This document shows, piece by piece, positions 53,015 through 60,932 of a stretch of 64,000 bases of DNA. The first letter of the stretch is position 1. Each line of letters opens with the position of its first letter. The notes under the pieces are model-generated. The model had not been told where the DNA came from. It did no database searches and was given only the letters and a program-made list of their open reading frames with translations. The translations under genes and the position numbers were made by a program. The DNA is from an uncultured Muribaculaceae bacterium (GTDB taxonomy: Bacteria; Bacteroidota; Bacteroidia; Bacteroidales; Muribaculaceae), in assembly GCA_910578095.1 (NCBI GenBank), contig CAJTOZ010000002.1, positions 62,001 to 126,000 of the forward strand. Direction: 5' to 3'.

Positions 53015-53974
53015 TCAGAGCTTGCGCGACGCCATGCGGTCTACTGTCTCAATAAAGAATTCCCGCAACTGCGGCTCGGCGAGTTGCGCCTTGTCGAGCG
53101 CAGCGATGGCCAGTGCGTGGTGCTCTGCGGCAGCGGCATCGCATCGGTCGCCCACACGCAGCCGCTCATACAGGCGCGTCACCTGGCGTATCTTCTCGGC
53201 CGGCTCCAGGTCCTCGTCCAAAATGGCATCCAGTTCGCCATGGCTCTCGCGTCGGGCCGTGATGAGCATCCACGTCTTTTTCTCGTTCACGATATCACCG
53301 CCTATGGGCTTACCGAACGTAGCCGCATCGCCGAAGGTGTCGAGCCAGTCGTCGCGCAGCTGAAATGCTATGCCCAGTTCCATGCCGTATTCATAAAGAG
53401 CATCCGCCGTGGCCTTGTCAGCGCCTCCTATCATAGCACCGATGCGACATGCCGAAGCCAGCAGGGCACCGGTCTTCAGGCGTATCATTTCAAAATACTC
53501 GTCAATGGTGGCATTACGGTGTTCAAACTCCGTGTCGAGTTGCTGTCCCTCGTAGACGCGCAAGGCCATATCATTGAACTCCGACATCACGGCACGCGCC
53601 ACTCCCTCGGGCACACGCTCCATCAGCTGCGATGCGAGGGTGAGCATGGCATCGCCGCTGAGTATCGCCTGATTGTTGCCGAAGCGGGCGGCCACGCTCG
53701 GACGCCCGCGGCGCGTATCGGAGTTGTCCATGATATCGTCGTGCACAAGCGTGAAGTTGTGAAACATCTCCAGCCCGAGCGCGGCGTCAACGGCATCGTC
53801 GGCACTGCCGCCGCATGCGCGGCATGCCTGCACGGCCAGCAACGGGCGCAACCGCTTGCCACCGCCCTCGAGGGCATAGCGCACCGGCTCGTAAAGCCCG
53901 CGGGCGCGCTCAGGAAGCTCAATCGACGCAAGGCGCCGCTCTATCATCTCACTTATTTCTTTGGTATCGGCCAT
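53015..53974 (-). CDS. Polyprenyl (farnesyl/geranylgeranyl-type) diphosphate synthase
   Basis: The 319-residue trans-prenyltransferase has the first aspartate-rich motif in LVHDDIMDNSDTRRG (about 80-95), the second in FQLRDDWLDTFGD (about 224-236), GGGKRLRPLLAVQA, and the chain-length region before the first motif (LEMFHNFT). It condenses isopentenyl diphosphate with allylic diphosphates; short-chain (C15-C20) product length is inferred from size and aromatic residues before the first motif. First gene of an operon with tatD; -7 element TACCTTTG at 53994-54001. Confidence 0.92.
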   Translation of the reverse strand: MADTKEISEMIERRLASIELPERARGLYEPVRYALEGGGKRLRPLLAVQACRACGGSADDAVDAALGLEMFHNFTLVHDDIMDNSDTRRGRPSVAARFGNNQAILSGDAMLTLASQLMERVPEGVARAVMSEFNDMALRVYEGQQLDTEFEHRNATIDEYFEMIRLKTGALLASACRIGAMIGGADKATADALYEYGMELGIAFQLRDDWLDTFGDAATFGKPIGGDIVNEKKTWMLITARRESHGELDAILDEDLEPAEKIRQVTRLYERLRVGDRCDAAAAEHHALAIAALDKAQLAEPQLREFFIETVDRMASRKL

Positions 53975-53993
53975 ATCTATGTCAGTTTATTTG

Positions 53994-54001
53994 CAAAGGT
54001 A
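53994..54001 (-). promoter_or_regulatory. -7 element of the prenyl synthase-tatD operon
   Basis: TACCTTTG on the minus strand, about 20 bases before the start codon. No -33 TTG at the standard distance. Confidence 0.5.
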
Positions 54002-54107
54002 CAATTATTTTCGGGATTGACCGCGGATGACGACGCAAAGAGAATCACACAGGGGCAGGCAATCCGGCGTTAACATATATTATGTGCGCGGCTCTTATAT
54101 TTTTTAT

Positions 54108-54115
54108 TAATTTTG
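54108..54115 (+). promoter_or_regulatory. -7 element of the DUF4250-uvrD run
   Basis: TAATTTTG on the + strand, 18 bases before the DUF4250 ATG. The -33 position lacks a clear TTG. It is the only visible promoter for the six-gene run that follows. Confidence 0.55.
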
Positions 54116-54133
54116 TAGATATTTTACATACGT

Positions 54134-54313
54134 ATGAACGAACTGCCCCAAGACCCCGCGATGCTGCTCAGCTTTGTCAACATGAAACTGCGCGATGCCT
54201 ATACATCGCTCGATGAAATGTGCGACGACCTCGGTATCGACCGCGATGCCCTGATCAAGCGCATGTCCGCTGCCGGATTTGAGTACTCGCCCGAACACAA
54301 GCGCTTCTGGTAA
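54134..54313 (+). CDS. DUF4250 small protein
   Basis: The 59-residue protein (MNELPQDPAMLLSFVNMKLR...EYSPEHKRFW) matches the DUF4250 family: a compact helical protein with the conserved DPAMLLSFVNMKLRD start and a helix-turn-helix-like middle (SLDEMCDDLGIDRDAL). Function is unknown. Its stop TAA overlaps the uvrD ATG by one base (TAATG), suggesting translational coupling. Confidence 0.9.
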   Translation: MNELPQDPAMLLSFVNMKLRDAYTSLDEMCDDLGIDRDALIKRMSAAGFEYSPEHKRFW

Positions 54314-56640
54314 TGACCGATATCGAACCCGCATATCTCCGTAATCTCAACGATGCACAACGCGCGGCAGTGGTCTACACAGGCGGCCCACAGCTCGTAA
54401 TCGCGGGAGCCGGCTCCGGCAAGACCCGTGTGATCACATGCAAGATAGCCCATCTGCTGGCCCAGGGGGTGGAGCCGTGGCGCATCATGGCGCTCACCTT
54501 CACCAACAAAGCTGCGCGGGAAATGCGCGAGCGCATAAGCGCCATGGCCGGCGAGGATGTGGCCGGAAGACTGTGGATGGGCACATTCCACAGCATTTTC
54601 GCCCGCTTGCTGCGCAGCCACGCCACACTGCTCGGATACAAAAGCAGCTATACAATCTACGACACGGCCGACTCACGAGCCCTAATAAAGAGCATCGTGC
54701 GCGCGATGGACCTGGATGAGAAGCTATACAAACCGGCCACCGTGGCATCCGATATCTCAACAGCCAAGAATGCCTTGATATCGCCGGAAGACTATGTGCT
54801 TGACCGCGAACTGATGGAAGCCGACAAACGCGCCCGCCGCCCGCGCACGGCAGAAATATACCGCGCCTACCGCGACCGGTGCATGACGGCCGACGCAATG
54901 GACTTCGACGATCTGCTATACTACACCAACATATTGCTACGCGACAACCCGGACGTGCTGCGGCACTATCAGGAATTTTTCCGCTACGTGCTGGTGGACG
55001 AGTATCAGGACACCAATTTCGCCCAACATGCCATAATATCGCAATTGACAAGCCTCTCGCAACACTTGTGCGTGGTGGGCGATGACTCACAGAGCATCTA
55101 CAGTTTCCGCGGAGCCAACATCCGCAACATACTCAATCTGCGCAACGCCTACCCCACCCTCGAGGTGTTCAAGCTGGAACAGAACTACCGCTCCACAGGC
55201 AACATCCTCGGCGCCGCCAACACTCTGATAGCCAAAAACCGCGAAGGCATTCCCAAGGAAGTGTTCACCACCGGCGGCGAGGGAAACCGCATAGAAGTGG
55301 TGCGCGCCTACAGCGACTATGAGGAAGGCTTCCTCGTGGCCAACCGCCTGAGCCAGGTGCGCATGAACAGCGGCGACAGCTATGAGGAATTCGCCGTGCT
55401 ATACCGCACCAACGCCCAGAGCCGCATTCTGGAGGAAGCGTTGCGCAAACGCAATATCCCTTACCGCATATATGGCGGCCTTGCATTCTACCAGCGCAAG
55501 GAAATCAAGGATGCGGTGGCTTATCTGCGTCTGAGCGTCAACCCCGACGATGATGAAGCGCTCCGCCGCATCATCAACACGCCCGCACGCGGCATAGGAG
55601 AAACCACACTGAAAAAACTCACGGCAGCGGCGATGCGCGACAACTGCAGCCTGTGGCGGGTGCTGGCCGAGCCGGACAAGCATCCGCTCGACGTGAACCG
55701 CGGCACACGGGCCAAGCTCGAGGCTTTCCACGACCTCATATTTGATTTTGCCGAGCGGGCAGAAGGCGACATGCCGGCCGATGAGCTCGCCGAGCACATC
55801 ATAGGCCGCACGGGGCTCGTGGCCAATCTCGTGCACGACAAGACACCGGAGAGCATCTCGCAGATAGAAAATCTCAGGGAACTGCTCAACGGCGTGAAAC
55901 AGTTTGTCGACGACAAACGCGAGCAGGGCGATGACGGCCCCGGCGCAGGCATGGCGGCATTCCTGACCGAAGTATCGCTCGCCACCGACCAGGATGGCAA
56001 GGACCCCGACGACGGCGCTCCCGAACGCGTCACCCTGATGACTATCCATGCCGCAAAAGGCCTGGAGTTTGGCAATGTGTTCATCGTGGGCGCCGAGGAG
56101 GAATTGCTGCCATCGGCCATGAGCTTCGACAGCGCACGCGGGATTGAGGAAGAGCGGCGCCTCATGTACGTGGCCCTCACCCGCGCCAAACGCTTCTGCA
56201 TGATAAGCTATGCTGCCTCGCGTTTTCTCAACGGCCAGACCAAAACTTGCGCACCGTCGCGTTTTCTGCGCGACATCGACCCCCGATATCTGCGCATGAC
56301 ATCCGGCGCCACCATAGCCGGACCGTCACGCAGCCCGGAAAGCTTCCGCAGCAGTTTTCACAGCGCCACCACGCGCACATCCCCGCCACCGGCGACGGCA
56401 AGACCCGCCGCAGCCAGACCCGCCGCCACACACGCAACGGAGACATCGGCGGAATATACCCTGCATACATCATCCGAACTGCGTGCGGGCAGTGAGATAG
56501 AGCACCAGCGCTTCGGACGCGGCAAGGTACTTGAAGTGGACACTTCCGCGCTCGACCACCGCGTGCGCGTGCAATTCAACGAAGTAGAGCCGCGGGTGCT
56601 GCTGCTGAAATTCGCAAAATTCAAAATCATCGACTACTGA
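54313..56640 (+). CDS. uvrD: UvrD/PcrA-type DNA helicase
   Basis: The 775-residue superfamily 1A helicase has motif I GAGSGKTR (about 33-40), the Q motif LNDAQRAAV, motif II VDEYQDTN, motif III VVGDDSQSIYSFRGA, motif IV NYRST, motif V TIHAAKGLEF and motif VI YVALTRAK. The C-terminal part (about 660-775) holds a low-complexity linker and a tudor-like tail (GSEIEHQRFGRGKVLEVD), as in PcrA. It unwinds DNA in repair. It starts with a one-base overlap to DUF4250 and overlaps nspC by one base. Confidence 0.96.
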   Translation: MTDIEPAYLRNLNDAQRAAVVYTGGPQLVIAGAGSGKTRVITCKIAHLLAQGVEPWRIMALTFTNKAAREMRERISAMAGEDVAGRLWMGTFHSIFARLLRSHATLLGYKSSYTIYDTADSRALIKSIVRAMDLDEKLYKPATVASDISTAKNALISPEDYVLDRELMEADKRARRPRTAEIYRAYRDRCMTADAMDFDDLLYYTNILLRDNPDVLRHYQEFFRYVLVDEYQDTNFAQHAIISQLTSLSQHLCVVGDDSQSIYSFRGANIRNILNLRNAYPTLEVFKLEQNYRSTGNILGAANTLIAKNREGIPKEVFTTGGEGNRIEVVRAYSDYEEGFLVANRLSQVRMNSGDSYEEFAVLYRTNAQSRILEEALRKRNIPYRIYGGLAFYQRKEIKDAVAYLRLSVNPDDDEALRRIINTPARGIGETTLKKLTAAAMRDNCSLWRVLAEPDKHPLDVNRGTRAKLEAFHDLIFDFAERAEGDMPADELAEHIIGRTGLVANLVHDKTPESISQIENLRELLNGVKQFVDDKREQGDDGPGAGMAAFLTEVSLATDQDGKDPDDGAPERVTLMTIHAAKGLEFGNVFIVGAEEELLPSAMSFDSARGIEEERRLMYVALTRAKRFCMISYAASRFLNGQTKTCAPSRFLRDIDPRYLRMTSGATIAGPSRSPESFRSSFHSATTRTSPPPATARPAAARPAATHATETSAEYTLHTSSELRAGSEIEHQRFGRGKVLEVDTSALDHRVRVQFNEVEPRVLLLKFAKFKIIDY

Positions 56641-57800
56641 TGCTTACACGCCAGTCAATCCCCACCCCAGTCTATCTCGTGCGCGAGGAAGCTCTGCGAC
56701 GCAATCTCGATCTGATCGCCGATGTGAGCCGCCGCGCAGGAGTTAAAATCATAATGGCCTTCAAGGCCAATGCCTTGTGGCGCACCTTCGATATATTCCG
56801 CGAGTACGGCGTGAGCTGCACCGCCAGTTCGCTCAACGAGCTGGAGCTTGGCCTGGAATTCCTGACCGATGCGGTACATACCTACACACCCGCCTACACA
56901 CCCGCCACCATCGGGCGTTTTCTTGAGGGCAGTTCGCACATCACATTCAACTCGCTCGGACAATGGGAACGCTTCCGTGCCGATGTGGAGCGCCACAACG
57001 CCGCATGCCCCGGACGCCGCGTGTCACCGGGACTGCGCGTAAACCCGCGATGCTCCGTGGTGGAGACCGACCTCTACAATCCGGCTCTACCGGGATCGCG
57101 CTTCGGCGAACAGGCCGAAGCCCTGGCAGCCGGCATGCCTGAAGGTCTTGAAGGTCTTCACTTCCATGCCTTGTGCGAAAGCTCGGCCGACGATCTGCGC
57201 CGCGTGCTGGAAGCGTTTGAAGAGCAGTTCGGCCACCTGCTGCGCAGCGGCCGAGTGCGCTGGGTAAACATGGGCGGAGGCCATCTCATGACCAAAGAAG
57301 GCTACGACACGGATGGCCTGGTGGAAATACTGCGCGGATTCCGCAGCCGCTACCCGGGCATAGAGGTGATACTCGAACCCGGCAGTGCATTCACATGGCG
57401 CACCGGCGACCTGCTCACAAGCGTCGTCGATGTGATGGAAAACGACGGTGTGCGCACAGCCATCATCGACGCATCCTTCGCCTGCCACATGCCCGACACT
57501 CTCGAGATGCCATACCAGCCCGCCGTCACAGAAGCAGTGGCCCCCTCCGACACATCACTGCCCTACCGCCTCGGCGGCAACTCATGCCTGAGCGGCGATT
57601 ACATGGGCGACTGGCACTTCCCGGCCCCGCTGCGCGCCGGAGACCGCCTCACCCTGGAGGACATGAATCACTACACCACCGTGAAAACAACGATGTTCAA
57701 CGGGCTACAGCATCCCGACATAGCCATAGAGCGGCCCGACGGCTCCATCGAACTCCTGCGCCGCTTCACCTACGACGACTACCGCTCGCGCATGTCATAA
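56640..57800 (+). CDS. nspC: Carboxynorspermidine decarboxylase
   Basis: The 386-residue PLP enzyme belongs to the alanine-racemase-fold decarboxylases. PLP binds Lys42 in MAFKANALW, with GLHFHALCES, NMGGGHLMTKEGYD, ILEPGSAFTWRTG, and the active-site GGNSCLSGDYMGDW. It makes norspermidine or spermidine from the carboxy-forms in the alternative polyamine route used by most gut Bacteroidetes. The partner dehydrogenase is not in the window. Its ATG overlaps the uvrD stop by one base. Confidence 0.95.
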   Translation: MLTRQSIPTPVYLVREEALRRNLDLIADVSRRAGVKIIMAFKANALWRTFDIFREYGVSCTASSLNELELGLEFLTDAVHTYTPAYTPATIGRFLEGSSHITFNSLGQWERFRADVERHNAACPGRRVSPGLRVNPRCSVVETDLYNPALPGSRFGEQAEALAAGMPEGLEGLHFHALCESSADDLRRVLEAFEEQFGHLLRSGRVRWVNMGGGHLMTKEGYDTDGLVEILRGFRSRYPGIEVILEPGSAFTWRTGDLLTSVVDVMENDGVRTAIIDASFACHMPDTLEMPYQPAVTEAVAPSDTSLPYRLGGNSCLSGDYMGDWHFPAPLRAGDRLTLEDMNHYTTVKTTMFNGLQHPDIAIERPDGSIELLRRFTYDDYRSRMS

Positions 57801-57827
57801 CCCTTTCAGACACACACAACTCCGCCC

Positions 57828-58829
57828 ATGCCATTGTTCTCCATCATCATCCCCGTGTACAACCGCCCCGACGAGGTGGCCGACCTTCTCGACAGCCTTG
57901 AGCGTCAGACCGTGCGTAATTTTGAAGTAGTGCTCGTGGAGGACGGCTCCACCGTGCCATGCCGCAGTCAGGCCGAAGCAGCCGCAAGCCGCGGCCTCGA
58001 CGTGAAGTATTTCGCCAAAGACAACGAAGGACGTTCCATAGCCCGCAATCATGGCATGGAACGCGCCACTGGCAGCTATTTCGTGTTCTTCGATTCCGAT
58101 TGCGTCATTCCGCCGTCCTATTTCGAAACCCTCGAGGCCGAACTCTCAGCCCATCCTCTCGACTGTTTCGGCGGTCCGGATGCAGCCCACGAATCATTCA
58201 CCACAACGCAGAAAGCCATAAACTTCGCCATGACTTCGTTCCTGACCACCGGAGGCATACGCGGAGGCAAGATGCAACTGGAGAAGTTTGTACCCCGCAC
58301 TTTCAACATGGGCTTCAGCCGTGCCGTCTACGAACGTGTGGGCGGTTTCCGCGAGATGTTTTCGGAAGACATCGACATGAGCACCCGCATCCGCCGTGCC
58401 GGATTCGGCATAGGCCTGCTGCGCAGCGTGCCGGTGTGGCACAAACGTCGCGGCAATCTGCGCAAGTTCTTCCGTCAGGTATATGTGTTCGGAATGAGCC
58501 GGATCACGCTCCATCTCCTCTACCCGGGCTCGCTGAAAATAGTACACACGTTCCCGGCGCTGTTCGTGCTCGGCAGCTCCGCGTTGCTGCTCCTCGGCAT
58601 TTTCGCATCGCCATGGTGGCTACTCCCACTGGCCTTGTGGCTCACCGCCATCTTCTTCGCAGCTCTCGCACAAAGCCGCAGCCTCGCCGTGGCTTTGAGA
58701 GCGGTGCCCGCATCGTGCATCCAGTTATGGGGCTACGGTCTGGGATTCCTGAAAGCTTTTTTCCTGAAAGTGCTGCTGCGGCGCGGCCGCGATATCAATG
58801 AGGAGATACGCCTCCGCAAAGGCAAATAG
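57828..58829 (+). CDS. Family 2 glycosyltransferase with C-terminal membrane helices
   Basis: The 333-residue protein has a GT-A domain: FSIIIPVYNRPDEV, SLERQTVRNFEVVLVEDGS, the metal-binding DSD in FVFFDSDCVIP, and an acceptor-side EDIDMSTRIRRAGF (about 183-196). Two or three helices follow at about 240-285 and an amphipathic basic tail. It is membrane-bound and probably transfers a sugar to a lipid carrier or glycan; the substrate cannot be named. It lies in a dense run with radC 3 bases downstream. Confidence 0.9.
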   Translation: MPLFSIIIPVYNRPDEVADLLDSLERQTVRNFEVVLVEDGSTVPCRSQAEAAASRGLDVKYFAKDNEGRSIARNHGMERATGSYFVFFDSDCVIPPSYFETLEAELSAHPLDCFGGPDAAHESFTTTQKAINFAMTSFLTTGGIRGGKMQLEKFVPRTFNMGFSRAVYERVGGFREMFSEDIDMSTRIRRAGFGIGLLRSVPVWHKRRGNLRKFFRQVYVFGMSRITLHLLYPGSLKIVHTFPALFVLGSSALLLLGIFASPWWLLPLALWLTAIFFAALAQSRSLAVALRAVPASCIQLWGYGLGFLKAFFLKVLLRRGRDINEEIRLRKGK

Positions 58830-58832
58830 AGC

Positions 58833-59552
58833 ATGAAAGCGCACTCCTCCGAAATTCCTCAGCCTACACCGCTGATACGCGACCTCGATCCCGAACTGAG
58901 ACCACGTGAAAAAGCATTGCGCCATGGATTCGATGCGTTGTCCGACGCAGAGCTTATGGCAATCATATTCGCAACCGGACTGCGCGGAAAAAGCGTAATA
59001 GAGCTCAGCCGCGACATCCTGAACGACAACCGCGGCCATCTCTCCCGCGTGGCGCGCATGTCGCCAAAAGAGCTGTGCGCACGCTACAAAGGCATCGGAG
59101 AAGCCAAGGCCCTCACTCTGCTTGCCGCACTGAAACTCGGCGAGCGCACCGTGGCCGACAGCATGCGCGCCGACAATCCGGCCATGACATCGCCCCAAAT
59201 CGCCTACGACTATATGGCGCCCCGCCTTGTGAGGCTACCGCACGAGGAATTCTGGGTAATGTATCTCAACCAGGCCCACCACGTCATTTCCGAGAGGCGC
59301 ATCGGCCAGGGAGGCGTATCAGGCACTTATGTGGACGTGCGCCTCGTAATAAAGGGGGCGCTCGAAGAACTTGCCTCGGCCATGATCTTGTTCCACAATC
59401 ACCCTTCCGGCAATCTGCGCCCAAGCCCTCAGGACGAAAATATCACCCGCAAGATCCGGGATGCCGCATCTATCTTCGACATCCGCCTCAACGACCATAT
59501 TATAATAACCTCAGGCGCATATTTCTCATTTCATGACGAAGGAAAAATCTGA
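58833..59552 (+). CDS. radC: RadC-family JAB-domain protein
   Basis: The 239-residue protein has an N-terminal helix-hairpin-helix region (ELMAIIFATGLRGKSVIELSRD, YKGIGEAKALTLLAAL). The C-terminal JAMM domain carries HNHPSGNLRPSPQDENITRK (metal-binding His and Asp), LNDHIIIT and EEFWVMYLNQAHHVI. Despite the name, a role in DNA repair is unproven; a nuclease or deubiquitinase-like peptidase is possible. Its last 20 bases overlap the acyltransferase gene. Confidence 0.95.
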   Translation: MKAHSSEIPQPTPLIRDLDPELRPREKALRHGFDALSDAELMAIIFATGLRGKSVIELSRDILNDNRGHLSRVARMSPKELCARYKGIGEAKALTLLAALKLGERTVADSMRADNPAMTSPQIAYDYMAPRLVRLPHEEFWVMYLNQAHHVISERRIGQGGVSGTYVDVRLVIKGALEELASAMILFHNHPSGNLRPSPQDENITRKIRDAASIFDIRLNDHIIITSGAYFSFHDEGKI

Positions 59553-60576
59553 CAGCGGCAGACTTCTGTATATCGACAATCTGCGGGTGCTGGCATGCTT
59601 TCTCGTACTGCTCACCCATTCGGTGATGCCGCACACGGGCTCAACACACGAAGGCTTCTGGATGTATACCATGTCATTTGCAGGAAGCCCTTCCTCCGAA
59701 TTGTTTCTTGCTTTATCAGGCACGGTGCTGCTGCCCGTCCACACGGGTTTCCGCAACTTCTACAGGAGGCGCTTCTCCAAGCTCCTGCCACCACTCATCA
59801 TCTGGTCGGTGCTGGGGGTGATGCTGTACACCTACACAAAGGGATGGACATGGCATCAGGCCGCTACTGTCATCCTGCAGATTCCTTTCCAGCCGGCTAT
59901 CAGCGTCTACTGGTTTGTCTACGTAATGATAGGCCTGTATCTATTTGCCCCGTTCATATCGCCATGGCTCACAGGTGCCTCCCGGCGGCAGATCAGATTG
60001 TTTCTGGGGATATGGTGCGTCAGCATGATGTATCCGTGGCTGTCCCACTTTTTCCCGGAGCTGATAGCACGATACTATCTTTCAGGCAGCTATTACTGGG
60101 AGTTCTGCTATTTCGGCGGCTTTCTCGGATACTGGATATTGGGGTACTACCTAAACAAATATCCCATTAAGATAGGCTGCAACCGGAGATGGATATCCCT
60201 CTGCGCCCTCTCCATCCTATACCCGACGATAATAATTTCTCTCAAGTTCGGCAATTCCTACAGCCCGGAACTCATAGACAATCTTCAGATAGGAAGCGCC
60301 ATCGCTGTGGCGATGCTCTACACCGTAATGCAGAACGTACGTCCCGGAAAACGCACTCAACTTATACTATCGTCCATAGCCAAATACTCCTATTGCATAT
60401 ATCTCACCCATATCTTCATCGCCCGCGAACTCTACTGGGGAGTGCTTGACAGCAGCGGCTTTCATGTGGTGCCACGTACGCTTATAACGGCCCTGCTCAC
60501 ACTCGCCACCGGCTATGTGCTCACCGGCATTATCGCCCGTATTCCATTCGGAAGATACGTCACCGGAACTAGATAA
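59533..60576 (+). CDS. Acyltransferase 3-family membrane protein
   Basis: The 347-residue protein has about ten membrane helices and an opening LLYIDNLRVLACFLVLLTHSVMPH, which contains the conserved R..AC....TH pattern of acyltransferase family 3 (OafA-like). The IKIGCNRRW loop and SKYSYCIYLTHIFIAREL-like block near residue 280-300 are typical. Such enzymes acetylate or succinylate cell-surface sugars. Its start overlaps radC by 20 bases, which suggests translational coupling. Substrate is unknown; the nearby GT2 may be a partner. Confidence 0.88.
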   Translation: MTKEKSDSGRLLYIDNLRVLACFLVLLTHSVMPHTGSTHEGFWMYTMSFAGSPSSELFLALSGTVLLPVHTGFRNFYRRRFSKLLPPLIIWSVLGVMLYTYTKGWTWHQAATVILQIPFQPAISVYWFVYVMIGLYLFAPFISPWLTGASRRQIRLFLGIWCVSMMYPWLSHFFPELIARYYLSGSYYWEFCYFGGFLGYWILGYYLNKYPIKIGCNRRWISLCALSILYPTIIISLKFGNSYSPELIDNLQIGSAIAVAMLYTVMQNVRPGKRTQLILSSIAKYSYCIYLTHIFIARELYWGVLDSSGFHVVPRTLITALLTLATGYVLTGIIARIPFGRYVTGTR

Positions 60577-60621
60577 CATATTTTAACTTTTATGGGCCAC
60601 AGCTGGGCACACAACGCGTGA

Positions 60622-60629
60622 TAACTTTG
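60622..60629 (+). promoter_or_regulatory. -7 element of the small basic protein gene
   Basis: TAACTTTG on the + strand, 27 bases before the ATG at 60656. No standard -33 box is seen. Confidence 0.5.
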
Positions 60630-60655
60630 CAGCATAACCAATAAAATCCACTGCA

Positions 60656-60829
60656 ATGACCACAAAACTCGCTCCCCGCACCCTGCGCACTCTGCGCAGC
60701 CTTCCTCGCCGCGACCGCCGCACCATGGCATGGGCACTCTGCGGCCATATAGCCGAAAAACACCTCACTCCGCTACAGCTTATGACCCTCGGCGTGCTGC
60801 GTCTATACCAGCGGCAGGCCGCAGTGTGA
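60656..60829 (+). CDS. Small arginine-rich protein, unknown
   Basis: A 57-residue frame: MTTKLAPRTLRTLRSLPRRD at the start, a middle MAWALCGHIAEKHLTPLQLM and an ending LYQRQAAV. It has nine or ten arginines, no signal peptide, and its own -7 element. I do not recognise the family. The basic N-terminal part could contact nucleic acid. Codon use is like the neighbouring genes, which favours a real gene. Confidence 0.55.
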   Translation: MTTKLAPRTLRTLRSLPRRDRRTMAWALCGHIAEKHLTPLQLMTLGVLRLYQRQAAV

Positions 60830-60883
60830 CACACCGCCCACATAAAAATTATTAACAGCGCCGCGCGCTTGCGATTTTTTTCG

Positions 60884-60891
60884 TAACTTTG
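60884..60891 (+). promoter_or_regulatory. -7 element of dnaE
   Basis: TAACTTTG on the + strand, about 41 bases before the dnaE start. A TTG at 60869-60871 is too close to serve as the usual -33 box. Confidence 0.5.
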
Positions 60892-60932
60892 GGAGTTTTT
60901 AAGCCCGAACCACATCACCCGCGCGCATACGC

